Assembly (NCBI GenBank): GCA_028554795.2
Contig: CM068829.1
Coordinates: forward strand, 136,403,579 to 136,467,578
DNA length: 64,000 nucleotides
Reading direction: 5' to 3'
From: Sinohyriopsis cumingii
Taxonomy: Eukaryota; Mollusca; Bivalvia; Unionida; Unionidae
The notes beneath the pieces were generated by a model. It made no database searches, had not been told where the DNA came from, and saw nothing but the letters and a program-made list of their open reading frames with translations. A program made the position numbers and the translations under genes. Shown in pieces: positions 36,481 through 49,200 of the stretch; positions within the stretch are counted from its first letter, which is position 1, and each line of letters starts with the position of its first letter.

Positions 36481-37093
36481 TATATATATTCTAAAATAAA
36501 CAACAAAAACACGTAAAATGTGTGACCGGTTTCGCTTTATTACTTCATCATACTGCATTCAAACTGAATTCAATATCATTGCTTACGTCATTAAATATAT
36601 TCTGCTTCTAAGTGATAAATAATATAAACAATATCACATAAACAAGATGTCGTCATAGCTTACATTTTTAATCTATATGTCTTAATCTTTAACGAATAAA
36701 TAACCTGGAGATTTACAGCACAGATTAATTTTTATATTATTCTAATTTACAGAAGAACATAACTAGTGAAAGTATAAATTAATATTATAAAAATAAGTTT
36801 ACTAATTCTTTAAAAATGAAAGTACATTTTAAATTAATTCTCAAAACATTATGATTAATTATTTATAAAATACTTGATTATAAGTAGTATGCACACCATC
36901 ATTTTTTATTATATCAATTGAGTTCTGATGAAATATTGAACATTCATCAATAATATATCAAGATATAATACTTTTTTTTAATTGTCATATTTATCTTTTT
37001 AAATGTGCATTATACATAAAAAAAATATTAATAAATTAGATCACAATTATCGGGATACCAACCTCATCCAAAATAAAACATAAAAAACACCTC
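36481..37093. other. AT-rich segment beyond the gypsy break
   Basis: Starts abruptly at the truncation of the RT. Very AT-rich, with a short accggtttcgctttatt segment near 36519. No gene recognised. Confidence 0.5.
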
Positions 37094-37165
37094 CTCCCCG
37101 GCGGGGAATTGAACCCCGGTCTCCCGCGTGACAGGCGGGGATACTTGCCACTATACTACCGAGGA
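37094..37165 (-). tRNA. tRNA-Asp (GUC), copy 1
   Basis: A 72-nt cloverleaf on the minus strand. Acceptor stem TCCTCGG pairs with CCGGGGA (one T-G wobble), discriminator G follows. The anticodon loop is CTGTCAC with anticodon GTC between CCCGC/GCGGG stem strands; the T arm carries GGGGTTCAATTCCCC with the B box. A run of T residues follows within about 12 nt, a Pol III terminator. Identical over the gene body to copy 2. Transcribed in the same direction as the EGF gene, inside its 24.6-kb gap. Confidence 0.96.
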
Positions 37166-37961
37166 GTTACAACTCTAGTACAGTAATCATATTATATCGA
37201 TAACGTTTATGCACTCTATATAGGTTATGCACTCTATATAGGTTAATCTATTTATAGCCAGTGGAAATGTATATCAACTTGAAGACACGACAGCAATATA
37301 TACTAAAACATTTAAATCTGGCCCAATTCACCAATCAGATTTATAGTTTTACACTTACGAAGCGGAAGAACTTCCTTCCGACCATAAGATTTAAAACAAT
37401 ACCTTTCCTATATCTGAAATGCAACACGTAGTTTTTCCTATCAGTTAATCATTTAACATCCAATTAAGTTTCTCACTGAATTTTCATGTCATCGTCTTGA
37501 AATGTTGCGATTTTGTTTCGTGCACGAATGATTTAAACATAATTCATATTTACATATAGTACAACACCATTCAGTCGATATATGCTGGAAAAGACGGCTC
37601 AGTCTACACGTAATCCGCTATAGTCATCGTGAGTTTTGGAAGATTCCGTTTTCGATACCCCAGAGAAATAAAAGGGAAGCAACTACATCGTGGCCGAATA
37701 GAAAAGCTGATTACGGCTTCGTAAACAAATAGATACTTCCATCAGTCATGGTGGAATCGAATTCCATTTTTTATTTTTTATTATTTTTTTATTTTTTTAT
37801 TTTATTATTTCCTCATGGGAAACGGACCAACCTGTTGCATGTATTCAATGAGATTTGCCCCACTCTATGTCGATTCGAACGGTGTTGAAATAACTTCGTG
37901 CGCGAAATGAATTAGTTATGTTAGCTACAGTACAGTTTCATAACGCTAACCTGAACATTTA

Positions 37962-38318
37962 ATGAGCTACAGAGGCGCGATTCTGTGCAGGATGAACCAA
38001 AACAATACAGATGGACCGGGAATACTAAAGAACAAACAGAACGTAAAACTTCAACGGTGCCTGTCATATAAATGTATTGTATGTACATTATTTCTTTTAA
38101 ATATATTGTACTCAACAACTGCGTTGAAAATACCATATTGTGTGCAGTTAAGGTTTCCGTCTCCAATATTGAAGCAAAACGTATACCAAATGAGACCGAT
38201 TGACGAAAATAAAATATTGCAATGCTTACCATTGGAAAAGAGGCTATTGTCACCAGAATATTCTGTTCAAAATAATATTTATTTTGGACACACAGGATAC
38301 TACCCCGTGTTTTCCTGA
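37962..38318 (+). CDS. Unrecognised open frame with one membrane segment
   Basis: 118 codons, ATG to TGA. A basic N-terminal part is followed by one hydrophobic segment (KCIVCTLFLLNILY, about residues 42-60) and a polar C-terminal part, the layout of a type II Golgi enzyme N-terminus. No catalytic motif is seen and no splice donor was identified. It lies between the two tRNA-Asp genes. Could be chance. Confidence 0.2.
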   Translation: MSYRGAILCRMNQNNTDGPGILKNKQNVKLQRCLSYKCIVCTLFLLNILYSTTALKIPYCVQLRFPSPILKQNVYQMRPIDENKILQCLPLEKRLLSPEYSVQNNIYFGHTGYYPVFS

Positions 38319-38375
38319 CTCGCGATATGTCGACTTATTCTGCGCACAGCTTTGAGAAGACGCAGTGTTTATCTA

Positions 38376-38455
38376 TCGCAGTTAATAGCGACATCTAACA
38401 CTGTGGCATCGCGCCGCAGACATGTAGCATCATGTTCCACTCGGTCGCATCTTAT
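38376..38455 (-). mobile_element. SINE fragment, copy G
   Basis: Only the central body (ctaacactgtggcatcgc, cgcagacatgtagcatcatg) remains. Confidence 0.75.
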
Positions 38456-39340
38456 GTTACGTGTTTAGGTTCTAATAAACAGTAACAAAGCAAGAATGAA
38501 AACAAAAAGCTTTGAAAAATTAAACAAATAATTTATTCCCTGGAAAAACAATGTCAAAATGAAAAAAATAAGAACTTACCGTTTTAAGAAATCAAATCTA
38601 GAAATAATCCAAGAATAATGCACCGATTAAATTTTAGACGTTTTAGTAATACAATTTGAGTTCGAGTCCCGACGAAAAATCCAAAATGGAAGGCGATGAC
38701 GTATACTGTAGTTTGTATTGTGATGTTGTGTCTACAGTTCTTTGTTCATTCACAAACAATATTCCGGTGTTTGAATTTCCTAATAAAATGTAAGGAAAAT
38801 GTCTTTGTCCAAGAATTTTGTTTGAGCAATCAAATGTTTCCAGGAAAAAAAATTAATCCTCTAGAATCCAAATAATTTGAATTAAAATTAAAATGTAACT
38901 CCAAACATGTTACAAACAAACACTTTCCATTGTAAAGGCCCAACTGAGAAGTATCTCTCTAAACATCACCATTAAATCTAACTAATGCGCAATTTCGGAA
39001 AACCCAGAATTGCGAAATAGAGGCTGTTTACATATCTAAAGTCACGTACTCCCAGTATGACCTTGATAAAACCAATAATTTTACTCCGAGAATAAAATAA
39101 AATAGAAAGTTGTTTACTTGTCTCAGTGACTTCGGAATCAAGGTCTGGAACTAAGTCAAAAATAGAAACAGTGTTTCTATCATTAGTGTAAAAGAAAATA
39201 AAAGCTGATAACATGTTAAAATGCCTTTACGTTATAAAGTCGTTGTTATCAAGCAGAAAGACTGTTCACTGTCTGTCTTAATATGGTCTCTAGGACAATC
39301 CATTTATAGCTTAGCCGGCTTTTGTTTCTTTTACCTCAAT
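38449..39340 (+). repeat. ~0.8-kb dispersed repeat, copy 1 (unclassified)
   Basis: Aligns by eye with 52346-53110: acgtgtttaggttctaataa, aagctttgaaaa, aatccaagaataat, aaaatggaaggcgatgacgt, accaataattttactc. No protein domain. Class unknown. Confidence 0.7.
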
Positions 39341-39495
39341 ATCATTTTTGTTGTTTGCAAGGAACATAATGGATTTTAATTAGTTCCCTTTTCTACAAAT
39401 CGGAACAAAAATATTGTAAAGGTAGTTGGAAACGGGATACTTGTCCCACCGTACAAACAGAATCCCAGCACCAACCTCAGCAAGCTTGCATCTCT

Positions 39496-39499
<4 letters not shown>

Positions 39500-39538
<39 letters not shown>
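39500..39538. repeat. (AG)n microsatellite
   Basis: Nineteen dinucleotides, uninterrupted. Confidence 0.97.
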
Positions 39539-39541
<3 letters not shown>

Positions 39542-40118
39542 TTTGGAAATTTAATATTTTTAAATGACGTTTCTCGAACCATGCTTTCTTAAAACCAATA
39601 CAAAGCAAAGCAGAGCATCCCAATAAAGTGTGTGCCACCAATGTATAAATACCTTAATCTTGCTATAATTTATCAATTTTGTGTCATTGGTACGATAATC
39701 CCATGGAAAGTGTAGTGTACAAGTTCGTGGTTTTCATCCAGATGATTTTTTTTAACCGCTTCCAGAGATTTCTAAATATTTATTCCCTTAATTTTTTTTT
39801 TTTTATTTTTTTTTTTTTATTTTTTTTAAAGAAACTTTGCAACGTGTATTCACTTCGTAAGAGAGACTGGTGTAATAACATAAACAGAGAACGTTATGTA
39901 ACTACGCTCGTATGCGCGTGCATGTGTTTGTTAATAATGTACTTGTAGTAGTAATTATCTTGTGATGGATTTAGCTGTCAACAGGCATGCATATGAAAAC
40001 AAGACCTTTTGATAACATGCACAACAATTAATTTATAGATTTTTAATCACCAAGGGTTGTTTGTAATTAGTATATGGATTTTTTAAATAATAAAAAATAA
40101 AAATAAAAAGTAATCGTC

Positions 40119-40190
40119 CTCCCCGGCGGGGAATTGAACCCCGGTCTCCCGCGTGACAGGCGGGGATACTTGCCACTATACTACCGAGGA
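40119..40190 (-). tRNA. tRNA-Asp (GUC), copy 2
   Basis: Same 72-nt gene as copy 1 with anticodon GTC and intact arms, followed on the minus strand by T-runs (ttttt) in an AT-rich flank. Flanks are unlike those of copy 1, so the pair does not come from a long recent segmental duplication, or the flanks have since diverged while the gene body was kept. Both look functional; no CCA is encoded, as expected in eukaryotes. Confidence 0.96.
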
Positions 40191-40698
40191 GTCACGATGT
40201 TTATGTTAAATATAACTCTTTTATGGCTTTCAAGTTAATGTGTTACTGGGTTAAATTATTTTTAGTTTAAGGAGACCCAGTCAGATAAACAAGTGAACGA
40301 GTTGTACTCAACTCTCAACAATGACTATTAAAATCATATCCCCCGACATAATTGATTTGACTGACGGCCATACATGATCGTGTTGTGTACATCAGTTCAC
40401 GAATGATATTATTTTTCACATTTATGAAGGTGATGAACTTGATTTCGAGGATATCGTTTTTTTTTTTTTATCATAACACGTTACTAAATTATGTGGACCG
40501 GGAATTCAAGAGCCAAGAGGTCAGCAAAACATCAACCATAATTTTTACCAGTCACATCTGCATTATAAGTGGGTATAGCTTTAATCAGATCGCACTCAGC
40601 AAATAGCGTTGAATATACATCCTTATATACCTTAAATGACCCGTGTACTATATAAATGGTTTGGTGATGTTTAATTGTCTGCACTACCGCAATCTTGC

Positions 40699-40742
40699 AC
40701 ACACACACACACACACACACAGACACACACACACACACACGC
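40699..40742. repeat. (CA)n microsatellite
   Basis: About twenty dinucleotides with one GA interruption, directly in front of a tRNA-like SINE. Confidence 0.95.
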
Positions 40743-40744
40743 AC

Positions 40745-40985
40745 CCCACGTAGAACTCCGGGTAGTTGAGTGGTCAAAGGCGCTTGTCTCCCCATACCAC
40801 TCGTACATCTCATCTCTGTCCTTGTGAGTTTGACTCAGCTAGACCAACGCGGATGTGTGTGAAAACTGGCCAGGAGCTTCCCCGTGGGTCGAAGGTTCGC
40901 CCCATGGTCTTCCCAGATTCTTTCCCAAGCACAAATACTGGCCGTCATGTAAAAGCACCCACCCACCCCCATCATATACCAAAAA
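40745..40985 (+). mobile_element. tRNA-like SINE, third family
   Basis: A-box-like ggtagttgagtggtcaaagg and a decayed B box gagtttgactcagct, followed by a body with gtgggtcgaaggttcgcccc and an ending cagattctttcccaagc. The Ser/Leu-type A box resembles that in the amplified SINE at 58901. Confidence 0.65.
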
Positions 40986-41798
40986 ATGTTACCATCCGAA
41001 AATGAACGATTATCTAAGATAACTCCTTCCGCCTTTCAGCTAAGAGAGAAAGTGGCAATGGGTATGAAAAGTTTCATATTATCGTATAACTACAGAAATA
41101 TAAACAGTTCATGTAATACTGAAGTGTACAGACACGTTCGAACATGTGAATGTTTCTTGCAGACCCGTCACCTACGTCACATTCGCAAATATTTCTTAGA
41201 ATAAAGACAATGTCAAAAGTGATGTGTTTATTCATGATACTGTTGCAAATACATGCAATATTTTTGCGACTATGCACAATAATATTCCAAATAAATGCAA
41301 AATTTTGGTGACTATTTCCAAAATAATGGATTTATATAGTTTTGAATATTATCACTATTATTGCGTAGATTGGCAGAAAAGTCGTGCTAATATTGGCAAT
41401 ACATTTGTATTTCTTCATCCATCACTTTACTACTAATTGGCTTCGAAACAGGTGCATCAGTACAATTTTATTATGATTGTCGATGTTGTGATGAAAAACA
41501 CTACGCATATTTTTAGCCAACCATTCAACTGTAGGGACCTTTATGGACCCACAGATTGAGGCCAAACTATCAGGGTTCCTTGAATCCATAAAAGCCTGGG
41601 GGAGGTGGCAACATCCCCTTCCCCAGCAACAACTAGCAGGCTGCGGTGCAGTCAGAAAAAAGTGGCACATGCACAATTGTGCGAACGCTACTATAATTAA
41701 ACTCAACAACAACAATGAAAAACATGTATTACAATCGATGAATACCGCGTCTATGGCGTTTTAGTATACAATATTCTAAAATGTACACTTGGCTGTAT

Positions 41799-41985
<187 letters not shown>

Positions 41986-42059
41986 ATACTTATGAAGCCC
42001 TGTGGATATTTTATAATACCAAAATAATAAATAAATACCAGTAGCAAAATAAATAAAGT

Positions 42060-42675
42060 ACAAAATGTTTCAACTTTAGAAAACAGAACTACACAATAAA
42101 ACTAGTTAGTATAATCCTCGCTTTATGGTTCATGACAATTGCTTATTTATTCATATTCTGTATAAGTTAGTTAATCAATCGAATATACAATATAATATCC
42201 TTATCTAATGAAATACTTGGCAGATAGTCTTATCACACCAATCCATGCCTCGAGCTCCAAACCAGCTGGCATATCGTTTGAACTACCAAGTAACCTAATC
42301 AGTAGATGATCATCTAACTGGTCACATAAATCACGTTAAATTTCTGGAGCCATACACGACAATAGATTATCCATCAAATGGTTTCTGTCGTCTAAGGTTA
42401 AGGAACAATTCATCGAAGTGTGTACAATAAGGTCAACACTTGTTTTGCCACATAGGTGACACAGTCCAGATCTTGCTTGCATTCCTCTAATAGGAATTAA
42501 TGTCCCATTTTATAGAGTTGTGACTGAGACAGTGTAAGCGATTTTCCATGTCTGATGCACTTTTAGTCCTGGATTAATTTGTAAAAATCGATCGAATCCC
42601 TCTGATGGATTTCTGATACTCATTCGTGTTTACTCTCCTTGAATACCTGTATTCTTGCCCCAGTTAAATTGTTCA
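42060..42675. other. Non-coding stretch
   Basis: No gene or element recognised. On the minus strand, fragments at 42330-42620 could be a decayed transposon reading frame, but no motif is clear. Confidence 0.35.
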
Positions 42676-42678
42676 ATG

Positions 42679-42679
<1 letters not shown>

Positions 42680-42764
<85 letters not shown>
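42680..42764. repeat. (AT)n microsatellite
   Basis: About forty-two uninterrupted dinucleotides, able to form a cruciform. Confidence 0.97.
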
Positions 42765-42768
<4 letters not shown>

Positions 42769-43312
42769 CCAAGACTGGGGACCTTAGACTCATCGTTAAC
42801 GATTCATGAGTCACTATAAATATGATTCATTGCTAAGGTGTGGATGAAAGTTACCAGCTTAAAGCATAACAAGTATAACTGTGTTTAATGACTGGGGGGG
42901 GGGGAGGGGGCGGGAAGATATAGAGTTACCAAGAGACAAATTGTATAAACATTTTAATGGTAGTATTTTCATGTTCTAACATCTCCACATTACTGTTGAG
43001 TCGTCCGTCCTTCCAGCCATGTATGCATAAATACATTTAGGCAAAAACTGAAGCAGCAATATAGTTCATATATGCATAAGTACAGCATAAAAATACATAC
43101 GTATATACAGTTAAATGCACATTAAATACCCATACACGCATAGCTACAAACTTACAAACATACATACAGACATGTATACACACTCAATTTACAACCATAT
43201 GTATATAACTAAAAAACACTTGTATTTATCGAAATATATTATATTAATTAGTAATGTGCCCCCCCCCCCCACCTCCGACCATCCATTCTGAAGGAATTGC
43301 GATAGAAAATTA

Positions 43313-43390
43313 CGAGATGGCCATTGTGGCAGCTGTGCTGGATGTCCGAACGGCGACATGTTCATTTTGGATACAAGTAGACCAGGGAGA

Positions 43391-43442
<52 letters not shown>

Positions 43443-43538
43443 GTTTAATGCCAATCCTACAAGTAGTTTAGCAGGGGTAGCGCTAACACACGTACGGACG
43501 AAAGATGGACAATGCCATAAGCTCTTCTGGTTTATTAC
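43313..43538 (+). repeat. Dispersed repeat, gatggccatt type, copy 1
   Basis: Aligns with 63182-63385: agatggccattgtggcagct, ctggatgtccgaacg, aagtttaatgccaatcctac, gtagtttagcaggggtagc, cataagctcttctggtttt. A (TG)n run at 43395-43440 has expanded inside it. Class unknown. Confidence 0.7.
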
Positions 43539-43891
43539 ATAGAGATCTGGAAATAAATTTCTTGCCACAGAAAGTCACGAGGCTCAATTCTTGCAATACT
43601 TAGTATGCTCCCCAACGTGAATACTTGCTGCTGGGGGATCTTAGCTAAAATGTCATTTTGTTATGCGGTGTTGCATACATGCCATTCTCCATATATTATG
43701 GAACCCTGATATGCTACTAAATCAATGTGTACTTATTTGATATCCAAATTTAGCAAAGAGCTTTCATTAAAGTGCTTCCTAACAAATTACTGAAACAATT
43801 CGAACTAAATTAAGTAAGTCTGATTAAGAAACTAATAATTTTTTTATATAGTAAAAATCACTGTACAGGTAGAAATGAAGGCGCATGCCAA

Positions 43892-43896
<5 letters not shown>

Positions 43897-43922
<26 letters not shown>

Positions 43923-44205
43923 ATTTTGGATTTTAACGTAGTTTTAATAATTTTTCAGTCATATCGCAACGATATCTGCAGTGTTGCAGTTTGAGGTGAT
44001 GTCTAGTACTGGGACATCATGCCGCAGACATGTAGCATGATGACCCCACCCAGTCATATTATCCTGACACCAGGCTGACCAGTCCTAACAATAACCTCTT
44101 AATAATGAGCGCCCAGCGAGGCAGCTGTTACTATCATTATTATAAGTCTTTGGTATGACTCGGAAAGGGTTCGAACCCGAAACCTCCAGCATCCGAGGCG
44201 AAACT
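43897..44205 (-). mobile_element. tRNA-derived SINE, copy F, 5'-truncated
   Basis: (GT)n tail at 43897-43922, body, B box (gggttcgaacccg near 44168), and the anticodon arm, ending at atccgaggcg; the A box and first ~35 nt are missing, the usual outcome of incomplete target-primed reverse transcription. Confidence 0.88.
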
Positions 44206-46027
44206 ATATTTCAGCTTGTAAAAGAGTAACTTTATTTTTCTCATCCCAGATATTTTTCTGTCGAACCGGTTGATTGGTTTTTAAGACACTTTCATCACCT
44301 AACCTGGCCATATCACCCTCAGGAAATAGGAGCTAACTGTATTTCCCAAGACCAAGGCATATGACAGGGGCTGGTTTGGGGGGGGGGGGTAACTAACCCA
44401 AGCTCTTTGATTTACGAGCCCGACGCTCTTAGCTGTATGTTAGTAATCATTAAACACATAAATGAAACATGCACATTTTACAGAACATTACCAAATGAGC
44501 CACGACAGCAACCCACCCCACCCCACCCCACACTACCCCCATTGATCCTGAAATATTCACTGCAGTTCCTTAGACCATAAAATGTTTAAATATTTGGCAC
44601 GTATACCTTCCTTATCACGCACCCTACAAAATCGCGACATTGAGAGATGGGAACATTTTTGAAAGGTAAAACACAGGAGACGGGTTCAAACATGCATAGT
44701 AACACCCTCCCAATATAATAATAATAAAATAAAAAACAATATAAAATAAAAACACAAAAAAAGAAAAAGCAAAAGCATCCAGCCAAATGTATTAATGTAT
44801 AAGGACAGAAATATAACTATATGGGTATTGGGATGGCGGGGACTTAATTAGACTTATTTTTAACTGTAATGTTATACCTTATTTCTGTGCAAGTACAATT
44901 TCACATAACATAATTTATTACATTTAATTGAACAATGAAACAATATCTCCACAAGTAGCATTGTTTAAATTCAACTTCATATATTCTGCCATATTTGCAA
45001 CAGCTAGCAAGAATAATGCATGCTTGCTCATAACTACTAGTCTGATTAATTTAAAAGTGTCAAACGTTATGTGAATATAGGAAATTGTTATTAAAAAAAC
45101 CTGTGAAATAAAACGGTATCAGCTTTTAGCCCAATCGGATTAAAAACAGATCTCCTCTGTCTTTATGTATAACAGTGGAGATTGATTTTAATCATACTGC
45201 ATTAAGCCCAAAGCAATTTCGAGTTTATAAATGTTCACCGTAATCAGCAAATACGCTGCAACTTGGTTGTCTCACTCAGTCAACATCATAGATCTCTTTA
45301 AAATGATCAGAAACAAAAACTGACTTCCAGGAAATTCATAATTTTCAATATAATAACGACATTTAAGGGGAAAAAATGGAATCTCATAATGAAACAGCAT
45401 TTTATACGCAACATTCGATCTACATCGCTTGCTGACTAAAATCCAAAATAATATCTCAACATGAAAATGTGAGACATTCTGCCGAATTTTAACAACTGTA
45501 TTGCCTTAGCGTATTCTTGAGGGTTGCCGTGTAATCACAAGAAGAAGAGGTGATACTCGGGAGGACAGGTCATCCGAGCCTAACTTGCTGCGGAACCTAT
45601 ATTGCATTATTCCCTTACTAACGGGTTTTGATAACTCATCAAAGTCTTACCTGCAGCAGAACCAGTCTGATATTCGCGACTAGTGACATCTGTAATCTTC
45701 AGGCAATCAAGATGTTAACTGCAATACTAAGTCCGCTTCTGTCAGCTCTGACAAGTGATAAAAATCTTACCATCCATGTATTCGACATTTTAATGTCGCC
45801 TATAAAATAACAGTCATTCACAAGGTATAGATCTATTATTATTGTTGGTTTTGTTGCTGTTATCGTCGTTGCTAATTGTCTTAACAATGGTGGTGATGGT
45901 GTGTTTATTGCAAATGTTGTCAAAATTGCCAATTCCAACCAATTTTACGGTAATATGCAAAACTACATATATTTTAGGGGTTAATCTTACTTTATTTGAT
46001 ACGATAAAGATAAACATTTAACTATAC
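44206..46027. other. Stretch downstream of exon 7, no gene seen
   Basis: Short C-rich (ccccacccca, 44510-44530) and AT-rich patches. No domain exon, tRNA or element recognised on either strand. Confidence 0.45.
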
Positions 46028-46153
46028 CTTCACAAGAATGCCCATCTTCCCTGAGCGAATAACCAGCATCAGGACATGCGCACTTATAGCTTCCGGGTAT
46101 ATTGATACAGGTAACAGCGCAGCCGCCGTTATTGACCATGCATTCATTGACAT
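46028..46153 (-). CDS. Exon 7: calcium-binding EGF-like domain
   Basis: A 42-codon exon between ttttaaaacag and gtatag. DVNEC opens the domain, then [21 protein letters not shown] and [13 protein letters not shown]. All calcium ligands and six cysteines are present. Its 3' donor opens the 24.6-kb gap to exon 8, so it is either the last domain before a giant intron or near the end of a separate upstream gene; the phase-1 donor shows that at least one more coding exon follows somewhere. Confidence 0.92.
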
Positions 46154-46687
46154 CTGTTTTAAAAAAATCGGAGATTTATTTTGTTAATATTTTTTATTGT
46201 AAACAATAGCATTAGATTTCTTTGTTCACTAAGTACATTTCAGAAACATGTAAATTTGTGCGTCGGTGATTGTACTTTACGGAATTTCGTTTATAAACAT
46301 GTACCAGAATATCATATTCATACAATTATTAAATTAGCCTTTTATTTATTTTTAGCGCGATACTTTAACAAAAACATAGATTAAATTTAAATTTAATAGA
46401 ATGTTTAAAGATAGCTGTAAAAATATTATTTGAACTGAACATACACATGCCATGCTGGTTTTATTTGTATTGACTTCTTAAAAACATTCTGTAAATGCAT
46501 GGTTCATTAGCAGTGTGTGCATTTGCCTGGGAAGTGATAATCAATAAATATGGTTTTCATTGAATTTATTAGCATCGTTTATTAGACACTGTCTATAAAT
46601 GGGGAGATTGACTAGAAACATGATCTGTATCATTACCAAAAATGCTTATATTTTCAATGGTAAATAATTTATCGTTCCCATTTGTAC

Positions 46688-46816
46688 CTTTGCACGTCAT
46701 ATTCTTGTCGCCTGGTACGTATCCATTATAACATTCACAGGTGTAAGACGGGTTCGTATTGAGGCATCTGCCGTTTTGACAGATCTTACTGGCATATTTT
46801 GCACATTCATCAATAT
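46688..46816 (-). CDS. Exon 6: calcium-binding EGF-like domain, fibrillin/notch-like second loop
   Basis: A 43-codon exon between tctttcacag and gtacaa. It begins DIDEC and has CQNGRCLNT between the second and third cysteines and beyond, a spacing typical of Notch and fibrillin cbEGFs and unlike the NNGGC type of its neighbours. PSYTCEC replaces the usual GSY turn. A sequon (N-M-T) precedes the last cysteine and could be N-glycosylated. Six cysteines in order; donor gtacaa is weaker than consensus. Confidence 0.9.
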
Positions 46817-47419
46817 CTGTGAAAGAAAAAAAATCAAATTAAAATAATATCGTGATACTTATTTGTTTTAAATTAATATTTTCCTCGTTCTAACTTGTGA
46901 TTAAGGAGTCTTCTTTCTGAGAGTTAGTAAATGACATTAGTGTGACATAGTCTTCACGAAAAAATGCTAATTTAGTAGGGACATAATGTATTGAGTCGCT
47001 TTCATGGATGTTACCTAAGTATGGAAAATGCGCTATGTCTAATCTAATTAGCTCAGTCAACATCTCTAATACCAATTTGAATAATTGAACGAGAAATATC
47101 CAAATTAAATATTAAAATATTAACAGAATCTATGTCAGAATCTTGTGAATTTTTTTCTTCTATATTTCTTGAATGAAACAGCTTCAGACGAAGAGAGTTT
47201 AGCTATTCGTACATCTTATTTTATTTCGACTTATCGACATAAATGCTGTGAGAATTCGATTCATCCGAAAAAAGAAAATACAATACTACATTAATTGTAC
47301 GATGCCCATTTATTATTTCAACATTTAAATGTGCACCTCTGTGTGGAATCAGGATATAAAATATTTTGAATTTGTTTGAAAACATATCTGTGTCAGTATA
47401 TTGATAGTCGGTTAATTAC

Positions 47420-47545
47420 CTGTGCAGTTGTGTTTGTCTGTCCCTACTTGGTATCCGGCCTTATCACAGAGACATCTATACGAACCGTAGTCGTTCACGC
47501 ATATATCTTCGCATCCACCATTATTTTCCTTACATTCGTCTATGT
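47420..47545 (-). CDS. Exon 5: calcium-binding EGF-like domain
   Basis: A 42-codon exon with acceptor tatgtcatag and donor gtaatt. The start is DIDEC, followed by NNGGCEDIC, CVNDYGSYRCLC and a DKAGYQVG loop; all six cysteines and the calcium ligands are present. No start codon lies in the frame, so simple ATG-to-stop searches miss it. Exons 5, 6 and 7 are close together (introns of 603 and 534 nt), the densest cluster in the locus apart from exons 8 to 11. Confidence 0.92.
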
Positions 47546-47693
47546 CTATGACATAAAAAGTATCTGACTAATAGCAAATTACATTGTGCAAGTATATACT
47601 GAAAGCAGTTTTCTATATGAACGGGTGTAATGCAGTCTCGTGTAAAGTTATCAGAACAATGACAGCTGCCAGACATTCGGCTTTAAGAACCTC

Positions 47694-47794
<101 letters not shown>

Positions 47795-48743
47795 GACTTT
47801 TATTGGTTAGATATCGGTTACATTGAAATATTTCACCAGAGAAATGAGTGACAATAAACAATATCTCCAGTTCAAGAGAGAATTGCTCCTTTATATCTAC
47901 TAAAAAATAATGAAGATTTCTTTTTATAGTAATAAATAAATTATGTGCAAAAGCGGTTGATTTACATTGGTTTTCTCTGTTCTGTGCCAGTGCGACTAAC
48001 ATTTGCATTACTACATCGATAAAAAGAACTTCAGAACTTTTACAATAACTTTAGGACAGCGATGTTTTACAAATTTATCTTACACGCATCATGCTTCGAG
48101 TTGTGTATTTTGTCAAAATAACGGCCGCATTATGACGAAAATAAAGACATTTCGATTTTTTAGATCACATTTCATGTGCGGATTGATGTTGGTGAGGTAG
48201 AGTAATTAGAAACATAAGAGGGGTTGTATCTACCAGACGCTAGAGACTGACATCTTTATATTAAATAATTAATGATTGTGGGTTTACTTCTAAGGATTTT
48301 CGTCCTTCATTTTGTTTGTTTCTACATTCAAAAGCAAATTTTTGTACGGCGATTGCAAATTTGTAGTCTAACTTGGTAGCAGACGCTGTATCCCATTTTC
48401 AATTGTCACTTGATTTCGGTTTCCAATCAAAGCTATTCAACACCCGATTTATCGATGGTATCCGAATACGATTGTGACGAGAGTTAAAACTGATAATAAT
48501 AATAATAATAATAATTAAGATTTGTTGTTGTAGTTGTTTGAAATGTGTACTGTTTGTCGTTATAGAGTACTGCTAGTAAACAATGACGTTTGCGTGACAC
48601 GGTACAACAGGTCATGCAAGTTCAGTCACGAACAGCTTTCAGGAATCATGCAGAAAAACTAAATATTAAAAAGACAGCACTTCATCCTTGTGTTTGAAGC
48701 TTAGTTTTATGCTTTTATTGATGGTACTACCCTGACTGCAAAC

Positions 48744-49200
48744 TATAGACTAGAGGGTATAAATATTGACTAGAGGGTATACATGTAGACTAGAGGGTAT
48801 AAATATAGACTAGAGGGTATAAATGTAGACTACAGGGTATAAATATAGACTAGAGGGTATACATATAGACTAGAGGATATAAATATAGACTAGAGGGTAT
48901 AAATATAAAGAGGGTATAAATAAAGACTAGAGGGTATAAATATAGACTAGAGGGTATACATGTAGACTAGAGGGTATAAATATAGACTAGAGGGTATAAA
49001 TATAGACTGCAGGGTATAAATATAGACTAGAGGGTATACATATAGACTAGAGGGTATAAATATAGACTAGAGGGTATAAATATAGACTAGAGGGTATAAA
49101 TATAGACTAGAGGGTATAAATATAGACTAGAGGGTATACATACAGACTAGAGGGTATAAATATAGACTAGAGGGTATAAATATAGACTAGAGGGTATACA
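48744..49200. repeat. 20-bp minisatellite, about 23 copies
   Basis: Unit tagactagagggtataaata with very few differences between copies; one copy (48902-48912) lost about ten bases. A good candidate for length variation between individuals. Confidence 0.96.

Noticed and set aside
36500-36555. Possible hammerhead ribozyme on the minus strand (tgatgaag ... gcgaaaccggtc)
   Set aside because: The essential C before TGATGA is A, and the stem II strands give only one Watson-Crick pair and one wobble. At best a dead relic.
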